Below are positions 15,935 to 24,655 of a stretch of DNA of 39,387 nt, piece after piece. Under the pieces are notes generated by a model. It was not told the DNA's origin, ran no database searches, and worked only from the letters and a program-made list of their open reading frames with translations. The number at the start of each line of letters is the position of its first letter. Positions within the stretch are counted from its first letter, which is position 1. Origin of the DNA: Pseudomonas sp. NFACC02 (GTDB lineage Bacteria; Pseudomonadota; Gammaproteobacteria; Pseudomonadales; Pseudomonadaceae); assembly GCF_900110765.1 (NCBI RefSeq), contig NZ_FOEO01000049.1:1-39387 (forward strand), read 5' to 3'. The position numbers were made by a program, and so were the translations under genes.

Positions 15935-17020
15935 ATGACTATCAGCGATACGCTGCACCGACTGTTACTCGACAACCTGACCACTGCCACGATTCTGCTC
16001 AATTCAGACCTGCGCCTGGAATACATGAATCCCGCAGCTGAAATGCTGCTGGCGATCAGTGGTCAGCGCAGTCACGGGCAATTCATCAGCGAGTTGTTCA
16101 CGGAATCCGCCGAAGCCCTCAGCTCGCTTCGTCAAGCGGTGGAACAGGCGCATCCGTTTACCAAGCGTGAAGCCATGCTGACCGCGCTGACCGGCCAGAC
16201 GCTGACGGTCGACTACGCCGTGACGCCGATTCTGTCGCAAGGCGAAACCATGTTGCTGCTGGAGGTCCATCCGCGTGACCGCCTGCTGCGCATCACCAAG
16301 GAAGAAGCTCAGCTGTCGAAGCAGGAAACCACCAAGATGCTGGTGCGTGGACTGGCCCATGAAATAAAGAATCCGCTGGGCGGGATTCGCGGCGCCGCAC
16401 AGCTACTGGCGCGGGAGCTGCCGGAGGAAAGTCTGAAAGACTACACCAACGTCATCATCGAGGAAGCCGATCGCCTGCGTAACCTGGTGGACAGGATGCT
16501 GGGCTCGAACAAGCTGCCCTCGCTGGCAATGACCAACGTCCATGAAGTGCTTGAACGCGTCTGCAGCCTGGTTGAAGCGGAGAGTCAGGGCTGCATCACG
16601 TTGGTGCGCGACTATGACCCAAGCATTCCGGACGTCTTGATCGATCGCGACCAAATGGTTCAGGCCGTGCTCAACATTGTGCGCAACGCCATGCAGGCCA
16701 TCAGCGGGCAAAACGAACTGCGCCTGGGCCGGATCAGCCTGCGCACCCGCGCGATGCGCCAGTTCACGATTGGCCATGTGCGCCATCGTCTCGTGAGCAA
16801 GATTGAAATCATCGACAACGGTCCGGGCATCCCGCCGGAACTTCAGGAAACCATTTTCTACCCAATGGTCAGCGGCCGTCCGGACGGTACCGGGCTGGGC
16901 CTTGCCATCACCCAGAACATCATCAGTCAGCACCAGGGGCTGATCGAGTGTGACAGCCATCCTGGCCACACCACCTTCTCGATCTTCTTGCCGCTGGAAC
17001 AAGGAGCAGCTTCGACATGA
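15935..17020 (+). CDS. ntrB: Nitrogen regulation sensor histidine kinase NtrB (GlnL)
   Basis: The kinase/phosphatase partner of NtrC, controlled by PII; cytosolic. The 361-residue protein has an N-terminal PAS domain (about 10-110, LLLDNLTTATILLNSDLRLE ...), the dimerisation/phosphoacceptor helix GLAHEIKNPLGGIRGAAQLL with His142, and the ATP-binding domain with N box NIVRNAMQAI, G1 DNGPGIP and G2 GTGLGLAITQNI. No transmembrane segment is present, as expected for NtrB. The start at 15935 follows AGAGGT; earlier codons in this frame are not NtrB-like. It overlaps ntrC by 4 bases (ATGA), so the two are co-translated. Confidence 0.96.
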   Translation: MTISDTLHRLLLDNLTTATILLNSDLRLEYMNPAAEMLLAISGQRSHGQFISELFTESAEALSSLRQAVEQAHPFTKREAMLTALTGQTLTVDYAVTPILSQGETMLLLEVHPRDRLLRITKEEAQLSKQETTKMLVRGLAHEIKNPLGGIRGAAQLLARELPEESLKDYTNVIIEEADRLRNLVDRMLGSNKLPSLAMTNVHEVLERVCSLVEAESQGCITLVRDYDPSIPDVLIDRDQMVQAVLNIVRNAMQAISGQNELRLGRISLRTRAMRQFTIGHVRHRLVSKIEIIDNGPGIPPELQETIFYPMVSGRPDGTGLGLAITQNIISQHQGLIECDSHPGHTTFSIFLPLEQGAAST

Positions 17021-18453
17021 GCCGTAGTGAAACTGTCTGGATCGTCGATGACGACCGTTCCATCCGCTGGGTACTGGAAAAGGCCTTGCAACAAGAAGGC
17101 ATGACCACACAAAGCTTCGACAGTGCCGATGGCGTGATGAGCCGCCTGGCCCGTCAGCAACCGGACGTCATCATTTCCGATATTCGCATGCCGGGCGCCA
17201 GTGGCCTGGACCTGCTGGCGCGTATTCGCGAACAGCATCCGCGCCTGCCGGTCATCATCATGACCGCGCATTCGGACCTGGACAGTGCCGTGGCCTCGTA
17301 TCAAGGCGGCGCCTTCGAATACCTGCCCAAGCCGTTCGACGTGGACGAGGCGGTCTCTCTGGTCAAACGCGCCAATCAGCACGCCCAGGAACAACAGGGC
17401 ATGGACGTTGCGCCCACCCTGACCCGCACCCCTGAAATCATCGGCGAAGCACCGGCGATGCAGGAAGTGTTTCGCGCCATCGGTCGCCTGAGTCACTCCA
17501 ACATCACGGTGCTGATCAACGGTGAGTCGGGGACGGGTAAAGAGCTGGTGGCTCACGCCCTGCACCGTCACAGCCCGCGTTCGGCCTCACCCTTTATCGC
17601 GCTGAACATGGCAGCGATCCCGAAGGATTTGATGGAGTCCGAACTGTTTGGCCATGAAAAAGGCGCGTTCACCGGTGCGGCCAACCTGCGCCGCGGACGT
17701 TTCGAGCAAGCGGACGGCGGTACCTTGTTTCTCGACGAAATCGGCGACATGCCGGCCGACACCCAGACGCGTCTGTTGCGTGTACTGGCAGACGGCGAGT
17801 TCTATCGCGTCGGGGGTCACACGCCGGTCAAGGTCGATGTGCGGATCATTGCGGCCACGCACCAGAATCTGGAAACCCTGGTTCAGGCCGGCAAATTCCG
17901 TGAGGACTTGTTCCACCGACTGAACGTGATTCGCATCCACATTCCGCGCTTGTCCGACCGCCGTGAAGACATTCCGACGCTGGCCAAGCACTTCCTCAGT
18001 CGTGCGGCGCAAGAACTCGCCGTCGAACCGAAGTTGCTGAAAGCCGAGACCGAGGAATACCTCAAACACCTGCCGTGGCCAGGGAACGTGCGACAGCTGG
18101 AAAACACCTGCCGCTGGATCACGGTCATGGCTTCGGGTCGCGAAGTGCACATCAGCGACCTGCCGCCCGAGTTGCTGAGCCTGCCTCAGGACGCTGCACC
18201 GGTCACCAACTGGGAGCAAGCCCTTCGCCAATGGGCGGATCAGGCGCTGGCACGGGGTCAATCCAGTCTGCTGGACAGCGCCGTGCCGACCTTCGAACGC
18301 ATCATGATCGAAACGGCCCTGAAACATACCGCTGGACGTCGCCGCGACGCGGCCGTGCTGCTGGGATGGGGCCGCAATACCTTGACGCGCAAGATCAAGG
18401 AGTTGGGCATGAAGATCGATGGCGGGGATGACGACGAGGGAGACGAAGCCTGA
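17017..18453 (+). CDS. ntrC: Nitrogen response regulator NtrC (GlnG)
   Basis: A sigma-54 enhancer-binding protein that activates nitrogen-scavenging genes when phosphorylated. The 478-residue protein has a receiver domain (1-120; Asp11/12, phosphoacceptor Asp55 in VIISDIRMPG, Lys105 in YLPKPFD), an AAA+ domain with Walker A GESGTGKE (169-176) and the sigma-54-contacting GAFTGA loop (216-221), Walker B GGTLFLDEIGD, and a C-terminal Fis-type helix-turn-helix (GRRRDAAVLLGWGRNTLTRK). It is complete. The likely targets in view are the sites at 12197 and 12228 before glnA. A perfect palindrome lies just after the stop. Confidence 0.97.
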   Translation: MSRSETVWIVDDDRSIRWVLEKALQQEGMTTQSFDSADGVMSRLARQQPDVIISDIRMPGASGLDLLARIREQHPRLPVIIMTAHSDLDSAVASYQGGAFEYLPKPFDVDEAVSLVKRANQHAQEQQGMDVAPTLTRTPEIIGEAPAMQEVFRAIGRLSHSNITVLINGESGTGKELVAHALHRHSPRSASPFIALNMAAIPKDLMESELFGHEKGAFTGAANLRRGRFEQADGGTLFLDEIGDMPADTQTRLLRVLADGEFYRVGGHTPVKVDVRIIAATHQNLETLVQAGKFREDLFHRLNVIRIHIPRLSDRREDIPTLAKHFLSRAAQELAVEPKLLKAETEEYLKHLPWPGNVRQLENTCRWITVMASGREVHISDLPPELLSLPQDAAPVTNWEQALRQWADQALARGQSSLLDSAVPTFERIMIETALKHTAGRRRDAAVLLGWGRNTLTRKIKELGMKIDGGDDDEGDEA

Positions 18454-18456
18454 GCG

Positions 18457-18476
18457 AACTGTCATTTGTGACAGTT
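18457..18476. promoter_or_regulatory. Palindrome after ntrC: possible operator or weak terminator
   Basis: AACTGTCA and TGACAGTT are perfect inverted copies with a TTTG loop, beginning 4 bases after the ntrC stop. The T-run after the stem is only three bases and no strong terminator is present, so it may be either a weak terminator or a binding site for a regulator of the next gene. Confidence 0.5.
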
Positions 18477-18498
18477 TACGCCGGCCCCCAACAGTGAT

Positions 18499-18536
18499 TA
18501 GCTCCCTGAGTGCCAAGCACCACAGACAGGGAGCTA
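18499..18536 (+). promoter_or_regulatory. Stem-loop covering the amidase Shine-Dalgarno
   Basis: TAGCTCCCTG (18499-18508) pairs perfectly with CAGGGAGCTA (18527-18536). A second small stem, GTGC-CAA-GCAC, sits in the loop. The right arm contains AGGGAG, the only ribosome binding site in front of the GTG at 18543. The structure would hide that site, so it may regulate translation of the amidase; operator function at DNA level is the alternative. Confidence 0.6.
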
Positions 18537-18542
18537 CATTGC

Positions 18543-20282
18543 GTGAAAGGATTCTGGCAACAGGTCTACCGGTGGGGTAAGGACGAACGCCTTCGTCGCC
18601 CACCTATCAAAAAGCAGGAGCGGCTGGTCGACTATTCCCTCGTCGAAATGGCTGCGCTCCTGCGCGCTGGTGAACTGACCTCCCGGCAGATCACGCTTGC
18701 CTATCTTGCCCGCATCGACCGGCTCAACGGTCCTTTTGAAATCTACAACGACAATGGCGGCTATAACGCGTTTGTCCGTATCGACCGCGAGCAAGCGCTG
18801 GTGCAGTCAGACGAAGCGGATGCATGGATCAACAACCCCGAGGATCCCCGCGGTCCCGCACCGCTGCTGTGTGGAATACCTGTAGGCGTCAAGGATTCCA
18901 TCGGCATCGTTGACCGCGAAAGCAAGAATGGCGCCCCGGAATTCAGCACCAACGTTGCGTTGCGCGATGCCACTGCCGTTGCCCGATTGCGCGATGCAGG
19001 CGCCGTCGTGCTGGGGCACACCATTTGCTCTCGCTTTTCAGGCAGCACGCATGGCGATTTCGGCTGCAATGCCTGGGACCTCGACAAGGTGCCCGGCGGT
19101 TCCAGTTCTGGGTCGGCCATCGCCCCGGTCGCGAGGCTTTGCGTCGCGACACTGGGTGAGGAGACCGGCGGCTCCATGATCATTCCGGCCGCCGCCAACG
19201 GTGCCAGCGCGATCAAGCCCTCACTGGGCTATGTATCAACGGGCGGTGTAATGCCCTTGCGCATAGGTTGGGATGTGGTCGGCCCCATGGCGCGCTCGGT
19301 ACAGGACGCCGCGCATGTGCTCGCCGCGATACAGGGGCCCGACCCTGACGGTGACCCGCAAACCTTGCATACGCCGCTGCCGTTTCCGCCCATGCCAACT
19401 GAACCCCGTCCCGGAGCGGCACCACTGACGGGGCTGACGATCGGCATTCCCCAGACGGACTGGATGACGACATCCGCAGTGCCTCCTGCACAGACCTATG
19501 ACGCCGACTACAGCGCAGCCTTTGAGCGCTTCAAGGTGCAATTGCAGCAGTTGGGCGCCCGCGTGATCGAGTTTGCAGGGGTGAACATGGCGGATGAGGT
19601 GAATTGCCTTTACTACGCGGGCCCCATTCTCTGGACGATCGAAAATCCCTATACACCCGTAACGCCAGCCATGGCGACGACCTATTGCCAGCAATACGAA
19701 GCGAACTATTGGCAGGCCGTCGAGGCCTTCGCCGCGGGCCGTCCTGAAGCCGACCAGGAAACGCTTTTACGTTATTACGGCACGAAGTACACCCATCCTG
19801 TCGTGGAGCAGCTCCCGTGCGCTGTTCGAATCGAAGCGGAGCAGCGCCGTCGTCAGCAGATGGCGCTATGGCAAGACGCTCTGAATGTCGCCGGCGTGGA
19901 TTTCATGATGGTCCTGCCGTTAGGCGCGCATGTGGGATTTCGTCAGGGAATGGGAGAACCGTCTGGCCTGCAAAACCAACGGTCCTATTACGATCTGCCC
20001 AATGCATTGGGATGGCCGATGGTGACATTCCCCATTGGCCACGGCAGAACGGGCATCGATAAACGGTTACCGATAAACGCCGCCTTCTGGGGGCCTCGCT
20101 TCAGTGACCCACGCCTGGTTCAGGCGGCCATGGACTACCAACACCATCACCCTGAGTACCATCGAGAGGCACCCGAGGACCCACCGCTTCGAAGGCCCGT
20201 GGCGCTTGCGCAACCTTTCTGGCCGGTGAGCCGCGAAAGCTCGACAGACCCGTTGGTTAAGGAAGGTAGCTTGCGGCCATGA
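18543..20282 (+). CDS. Amidase-signature family hydrolase
   Basis: A 579-residue enzyme of the amidase-signature family, which hydrolyses C-N bonds of amides through a Ser-cisSer-Lys triad. All three are visible: Lys117 in PVGVKDSIG, the cis-Ser in GGSSSGSA (Ser187), and the nucleophile Ser211 in GEETGGSMIIPAAANG. The family is usually 450-500 residues, so this member is long, with about 40 extra N-terminal residues and an insertion-rich C-terminal half. It has no signal peptide. The GTG at 18543 is preferred because AGGGAG precedes it; a GTG at 18510 in the same frame has no ribosome binding site and lies inside the stem-loop. The substrate is unknown; its place after ntrC would suit nitrogen scavenging, which is an inference. 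Confidence 0.88.
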   Translation: MKGFWQQVYRWGKDERLRRPPIKKQERLVDYSLVEMAALLRAGELTSRQITLAYLARIDRLNGPFEIYNDNGGYNAFVRIDREQALVQSDEADAWINNPEDPRGPAPLLCGIPVGVKDSIGIVDRESKNGAPEFSTNVALRDATAVARLRDAGAVVLGHTICSRFSGSTHGDFGCNAWDLDKVPGGSSSGSAIAPVARLCVATLGEETGGSMIIPAAANGASAIKPSLGYVSTGGVMPLRIGWDVVGPMARSVQDAAHVLAAIQGPDPDGDPQTLHTPLPFPPMPTEPRPGAAPLTGLTIGIPQTDWMTTSAVPPAQTYDADYSAAFERFKVQLQQLGARVIEFAGVNMADEVNCLYYAGPILWTIENPYTPVTPAMATTYCQQYEANYWQAVEAFAAGRPEADQETLLRYYGTKYTHPVVEQLPCAVRIEAEQRRRQQMALWQDALNVAGVDFMMVLPLGAHVGFRQGMGEPSGLQNQRSYYDLPNALGWPMVTFPIGHGRTGIDKRLPINAAFWGPRFSDPRLVQAAMDYQHHHPEYHREAPEDPPLRRPVALAQPFWPVSRESSTDPLVKEGSLRP

Positions 20283-20467
20283 ACGACGACGTGAATTTTT
20301 TTGTCATTGCCTGGCGCCCGGCGAATACGCCGATCCGGCTTATAACCGCTGACGGGGCTCCTTACCTGACCGTGAAATGGCGTGCGCCGTTGGGGGCAGT
20401 GGCGTATGACCGCCCCCGGCAGTTGCAGCCTGTCACTCTGCCGAAGACGGTTTCTCCCACAGATTGA
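20279..20467 (+). CDS. Possible small coupled ORF after the amidase
   Basis: A 62-residue frame starts in an ATGA overlap with the amidase stop, with GGAAGG about 12 bases upstream. Its product (MNDDVNFFVIAWRPANTPIR ...) matches no family I recognise, and its end overlaps the 3' end of the convergent aldo/keto reductase by 35 bases. The coupling is the only support; it may be chance. Confidence 0.28.
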   Translation: MNDDVNFFVIAWRPANTPIRLITADGAPYLTVKWRAPLGAVAYDRPRQLQPVTLPKTVSPTD

Positions 20468-21470
20468 TCCCGCCTTCCACGGCGAACCGATCGATCTCTG
20501 CTAGCTCTTCCTGGCTGAACGCAAGGTTATCCAGTGCACCGACGTTTTCGATGATCTGTTCAGGACGGCTCGCACCGATCAGGGCTGACGTCACGCGCGG
20601 ATCGCGCAGCGTCCAGGCCAAGGCCATCTGCGCCAGGCTCTGGCCGCGGCGTTTGGCGATCTCGTTAAGCGCGCGTACGTGCTCGATGTTCTGCTCGGAC
20701 AAATGCGAGGCCTGCAACGAACCGCCGCCCGGACGGTTGACCCGCGCATCCTTTGGAATGCCGTTCAGGTATTTGTCCGACAGCAGGCCTTGCGCCAGCG
20801 CCGTGAAAGCAATAACGCCGGCGCCCAGTTCTTCGGTCGTGTCCAGCAGGTCCTTTTCAATCCAGCGATTGAGCAGGTTGTAGGCCGGCTGATGGATCAA
20901 CAGCGGGATTTTCCACTCCTTCAGCAGACCGGCGATCTCGCGGGTTTTCGCACCTGAGTACGAAGAGATGCCGATGTACAGCGCCTTGCCCTGTTGCACG
21001 GCGGTCGCCAACGCGCCGGCGGTTTCTTCCAGCGGGGTGTCCGGGTCGAAGCGGTGTGAATAAAAGATATCCACATAATCCAGCCCCATGCGCTGCAGGC
21101 TCTGGTCGAGGCTTGCCAGCACATATTTGCGTGAACCGCCGCCCTGACCGTATGGCCCCGGCCACATGTCCCAGCCCGCTTTAGTAGAAATGATCAGCTC
21201 GTCGCGATACGGCTTGAAGTCTTCGCGCAGCAAACGACCAAAATTGATTTCAGCACTGCCGTACGGCGGACCGTAGTTGTTGGCGAGATCAAAGTGGTTG
21301 ATGCCCAGATCGAATGCGGTACGCAGCATGGCGCGCTGCGTGTCCATAGGGGTGCTGTCGCCGAAGTTGTGCCACAAGCCCATCGACAGGGCAGGCAACA
21401 CCAGACCGCTGCGGCCTACTCGACGATACGGGATGCGTTCATAGCGGTTTTGTGCGGCGATGTAAGTCAT
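20433..21470 (-). CDS. mgrA: Aldo/keto reductase, YghZ type (L-glyceraldehyde 3-phosphate reductase)
   Basis: An NADPH-dependent aldehyde reductase of the AKR14/YghZ group, which includes E. coli L-glyceraldehyde-3-phosphate and methylglyoxal reductase. The 345-residue length is nearly that of YghZ. The tetrad is seen as Asp and Tyr in NHFDLANNYGPPYGSAE, Lys in IISTKAGWDMWPGPYGQGGG, and His in DYVDIFYSHRFD. The C-terminal NADP-binding part is SALIGASRPEQIIENV. The MTYIAAQNRYERIPYRRVGR start is that of the family. It is divergent from a LysR regulator with two inverted repeats between them, so the two are probably a regulator/target pair. Confidence 0.9.
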   Translation of the reverse strand: MTYIAAQNRYERIPYRRVGRSGLVLPALSMGLWHNFGDSTPMDTQRAMLRTAFDLGINHFDLANNYGPPYGSAEINFGRLLREDFKPYRDELIISTKAGWDMWPGPYGQGGGSRKYVLASLDQSLQRMGLDYVDIFYSHRFDPDTPLEETAGALATAVQQGKALYIGISSYSGAKTREIAGLLKEWKIPLLIHQPAYNLLNRWIEKDLLDTTEELGAGVIAFTALAQGLLSDKYLNGIPKDARVNRPGGGSLQASHLSEQNIEHVRALNEIAKRRGQSLAQMALAWTLRDPRVTSALIGASRPEQIIENVGALDNLAFSQEELAEIDRFAVEGGINLWEKPSSAE

Positions 21471-21547
21471 TCAATCCTCTCTTTCTTGTCTGAATGATGA
21501 GCAGCCCAGTACAGCTCGGGCCTTCGCGGATATACACGGCGGCATCG

Positions 21548-21581
21548 GTTGCAGGGCTACGGCAACGTGTCAGGCCTGACA
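21548..21581. promoter_or_regulatory. Adjacent inverted repeats between the reductase and LysR genes
   Basis: GTTGC-N9-GCAAC (21548-21566) is followed immediately by the perfect 14-base palindrome TGTCAGGCCTGACA (21568-21581). They lie about midway in the 215-base divergent region and are good candidates for the binding site of the LysR protein encoded at 21686. Confidence 0.55.
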
Positions 21582-21685
21582 TGCAGGAATAAGCACAACC
21601 GATAGCAACGTCTTAAAGCGAGTATATTCAGCCCCGGCAGTTGCCGAAAAATGCTTATTTCCTCTTGCTGGTATCGGTTTCTGAT

Positions 21686-22516
21686 ATGGATATTCGTCAA
21701 CTCAGTGCGTTCATTGCGGTCTTTGAAGAGCGCAATATCACCTCGGCGGCACAGCGTCTGTTTACCAGCCAACCGACGCTTTCGGTCACCATTCGCCAGC
21801 TTGAAGAGGCGTTGGGCACGACACTGTTCCAGCGCTTGCCGCGCGGAGTGGAGGTGACGGATGACGCGCGCACGCTTTATCCGCAGGCCCGGCGATTGCT
21901 CGCGGAAGCCCATGCGCTGAGTAATCAGTTTCGGCAACGCAATGACCGGCTGGCGCTCGACATAGGCGTCGAAGGCGATATTGCCTCCAGCCACCTCGAA
22001 GCGTTTCTCGCCCTGGCCTATCAAGTCGTCCCGAACCTTTTGCTCACCTTACAGGAGGGTTGCACCGGCGATGCCCGGCTGTCGGTCGAGGAAGATTGCT
22101 GTGAGGACGAATTGTTTCTGCCGCTTTGGGAGGAGCCGTTTGTGCTGGCGATTCCTGCCCATCATCCCCTGGCCGATCACGCCACTCTGGATGAGGCCAG
22201 CCTGGCCAACGTTCGGTGGATAACCTGCCCCGCGCATCCCTCTCACCAGCGGCTGATGGAGTTATACAACCGCAGCTCCGCTTCGGTGGCCGCCACCGCT
22301 GGCAGCTTCACCCTGGCGCTGCGGCTGGTGGCAGCGGGCGCGGGGTTGGCGATGCTGCCTGAGTCCATGGCCGGTCACCATCCTGACGTTATCGCCCGAC
22401 CCGCGAACGCCCCCAACCTCACTCGCCGCGTCGGGCTGTGCTACGCGGCGCAGGCCCTCGATACCCCGGCCCTGCGCTTGCTGCACGGGCATTTGCAGGC
22501 CAGCGCCAGCCTGTAG
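21686..22516 (+). CDS. LysR-family transcriptional regulator
   Basis: A 276-residue DNA-binding regulator. The N-terminal winged helix-turn-helix is clear (MDIRQLSAFIAVFEERNITS, then AAQRLFTSQPTLSVTIRQLE and LFQRLPRGVEVTDDA). The C-terminal effector-binding domain is about 25 residues shorter than usual, with its first subdomain compressed around residues 90-140, but it retains LWEEPFVLAIPAHHPLA and LVAAGAGLAMLPESM. The start at 21686 gives the canonical MDIRQL N-terminus; a longer frame from 21641 adds hydrophobic residues without family similarity. The likely target is the divergent aldo/keto reductase; the effector is unknown. Confidence 0.9.
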   Translation: MDIRQLSAFIAVFEERNITSAAQRLFTSQPTLSVTIRQLEEALGTTLFQRLPRGVEVTDDARTLYPQARRLLAEAHALSNQFRQRNDRLALDIGVEGDIASSHLEAFLALAYQVVPNLLLTLQEGCTGDARLSVEEDCCEDELFLPLWEEPFVLAIPAHHPLADHATLDEASLANVRWITCPAHPSHQRLMELYNRSSASVAATAGSFTLALRLVAAGAGLAMLPESMAGHHPDVIARPANAPNLTRRVGLCYAAQALDTPALRLLHGHLQASASL

Positions 22517-22562
22517 ACGTGAGCCAGCTCGCGATAGGGTCAGGCATTAGCGCGACGGCTCG

Positions 22563-24557
22563 TTAACGCACCAAATGCAAAAACTGCATGTGCCGCTCGT
22601 ACTGGTCGAGGATATCGTTGATCACCTGCTCCTTGGTGTAGCCCACCAGATCGTAATCCTGACTCCCCTCGCTCAGATGAACCTCAGCGCGGTAATAGCG
22701 ACGGTTGTTCAATTGCTTGGAGCCCATTCCGGCACGGGCGAACGACGGCGTGAAATAACCCCGCATGGTCACCTGATAGATGAACGGCCGCTCCTCGCCA
22801 TGTCCGATCTCAAGGCCGACCGTGTGATTGGCCGGATCAGGTTGGGTCACCACGCTCAGGCCTTTTTCCACGAACACGGCGGTGACGTCCTCAATGGCCG
22901 GGCGTACGGTTTGGTCCAGGAAACGATAGACCTCATCACGGGACGGGAAATGCACCGCTTGACTCAGACGTTGACGCCAGCCCCCACGCCGAGCGCCCGA
23001 CACCGGCGCCAATGAGTACAACTGGGCAATCTGACGCTGCGATTCCATGTAAAACGCTTTGTGCAGGCCCCACATCATCAGCAGCAGGATCAGCGAGAAC
23101 GGCAACGACGTGAGCACCACTGCCGACTTCAGCGCATCAATGCTGCCGGAGAACAACAGCCCACTGGTAATCAGTGCGGTCATCACGCCCCAGAACACTC
23201 GCAGCCACTTCGGGCCGTCTTCATCTGGACTGCCGCCTTTCGCAGAAAGCGTGGACAGCACGACGGTGCCCGAATCAGCCGATGTCACGAAGAAGACGAA
23301 GCTGATGAACACGGTGACGGCGATGACGGTCTTGCTCCATGGATAATTTTCCAGCATCAGGTACAGCGCCATGGACGGATCGTCGATGGCGGCCTGCCCT
23401 AACGCGGTCATGCCGTGGTTGAGCACTTGATCGATGGCGCTGTTGCCGAAGATCGACATCCAGGCCAGCGTGAAGCCCAGGGGAATCAACAGCACGCCGC
23501 AGACGAACTCGCGGATGGTCCGGCCGCGCGAGATACGTGCGATGAACAGCCCGACGAATGGCGACCAGGCAATCCACCACGCCCAATAGAACACGGTCCA
23601 GCCACCCAGCCAGTCGCTGGGTCCGTTGTACGCGTAGACATCGAAACTCTTGGCTGGCAGCGCGCCGAGGTAGTCACCAATGTTCTGCACCAGCGTATTG
23701 AGCAGATGCTGGGTCGGTCCGGCGAACAGCACGAACAGGAGTAACGCGCAGGCCAGCAGCATGTTGATGTCGGACATGACGCGCACGCCTTTGTCGACAC
23801 CGGCGACCGCGACCAGAATCGCAGCCCCCATCATCAGCGTGATCAGGCCGACTTGAATCCACTGGGTGTGCGGCACGCCGAACAGGAAGTCCAGGCCGGA
23901 ATTGAGGTGCAGGACGCCGAACCCCATGTCGGCACCCAGACCGAAGATGGTCGCAATGATGCCGAAGCCGTCCACCGCATAACCAATCGGGCCATTGATG
24001 CGCTTACCGATCAACGGATACAGCGCCGAGCGCAGCGCAAGTGGCAGGTTGTGCCGGTACGCGAAGTACGCCAGGGCCATGCCGACAAACGCAAACACGC
24101 CCCAACCGTGCAGGCCCCAGTGCAAAAACAACAACTGCATGGCCTGGCGCGCGGACTCGGTCGTACCGCCCTCGCCTTGAGGCGGCTGCATGAGATGGGT
24201 CAGCGGTTCGGAGACACAAAAGAAGAACAGCGTGATGCTGATCCCGGCGGCGAACAGCATGCCAGCCCACGACAGGTAGCTGAATTCGGGTTGATCATGA
24301 TCCGCGCCAAGCTTGATCTTGCCGTATCCCGAAATGGCGGTGACCACGACAAACAGCAGATAAAGCGTCATGGCGAGCATGTAGTACCAGCCGACGGTGT
24401 TCGCCGCCCAGTTCTGAGCCGCCAGCAGCCACTCTCCAGCCGCCTTGGGAAAGCTGATGACGACGACACCGAAGATGAGAAGAAAGCTGGCGGCGAAGTA
24501 GAAAACGGGCGCGTTCATGCGAACGGGGGCGCTGCTTTGAGCGCTCGGAATACTCAT
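22563..24557 (-). CDS. betT: Choline transporter BetT, BCCT family
   Basis: Imports choline with cations for conversion to glycine betaine or for catabolism; inner membrane. The 664-residue protein has twelve predicted membrane segments and the BCCT signature around WTVFYWAWWIAWSPFVGLF. A cytoplasmic C-terminal extension of about 150 residues (from HKAFYMESQRQIAQLY to the end) is typical of osmosensing BetT members. The start at 24557 (MSIPSAQSSAPVRMNAPVFY) follows AAAGGCGG; a TTG at 24596 in frame would add 13 unlikely residues. A BetI-type operator lies about 100 bases upstream. betI and betAB are not in this window. Confidence 0.92.
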   Translation of the reverse strand: MSIPSAQSSAPVRMNAPVFYFAASFLLIFGVVVISFPKAAGEWLLAAQNWAANTVGWYYMLAMTLYLLFVVVTAISGYGKIKLGADHDQPEFSYLSWAGMLFAAGISITLFFFCVSEPLTHLMQPPQGEGGTTESARQAMQLLFLHWGLHGWGVFAFVGMALAYFAYRHNLPLALRSALYPLIGKRINGPIGYAVDGFGIIATIFGLGADMGFGVLHLNSGLDFLFGVPHTQWIQVGLITLMMGAAILVAVAGVDKGVRVMSDINMLLACALLLFVLFAGPTQHLLNTLVQNIGDYLGALPAKSFDVYAYNGPSDWLGGWTVFYWAWWIAWSPFVGLFIARISRGRTIREFVCGVLLIPLGFTLAWMSIFGNSAIDQVLNHGMTALGQAAIDDPSMALYLMLENYPWSKTVIAVTVFISFVFFVTSADSGTVVLSTLSAKGGSPDEDGPKWLRVFWGVMTALITSGLLFSGSIDALKSAVVLTSLPFSLILLLMMWGLHKAFYMESQRQIAQLYSLAPVSGARRGGWRQRLSQAVHFPSRDEVYRFLDQTVRPAIEDVTAVFVEKGLSVVTQPDPANHTVGLEIGHGEERPFIYQVTMRGYFTPSFARAGMGSKQLNNRRYYRAEVHLSEGSQDYDLVGYTKEQVINDILDQYERHMQFLHLVR

Positions 24558-24655
24558 ACGAATACCGCCTTTCGGGCGGGCAAAATTTCCATGCAAATCT
24601 GATACGGCAAGGGCAGGCCTCCTGATGCGAGCGGGCAGCGAACCACCGGTTTAAC

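Noticed and set aside
18510..18542. GTG at 18510 as the amidase start
   Set aside because: It has no ribosome binding site and lies inside the stem-loop; the GTG at 18543 follows AGGGAG at good spacing.
22515..22562. GTGAGCCAGCTCGCGATAGG as a REP unit between lysR and betT
   Set aside because: Only part of one arm resembles the second REP family and there is no partner; too weak to list.
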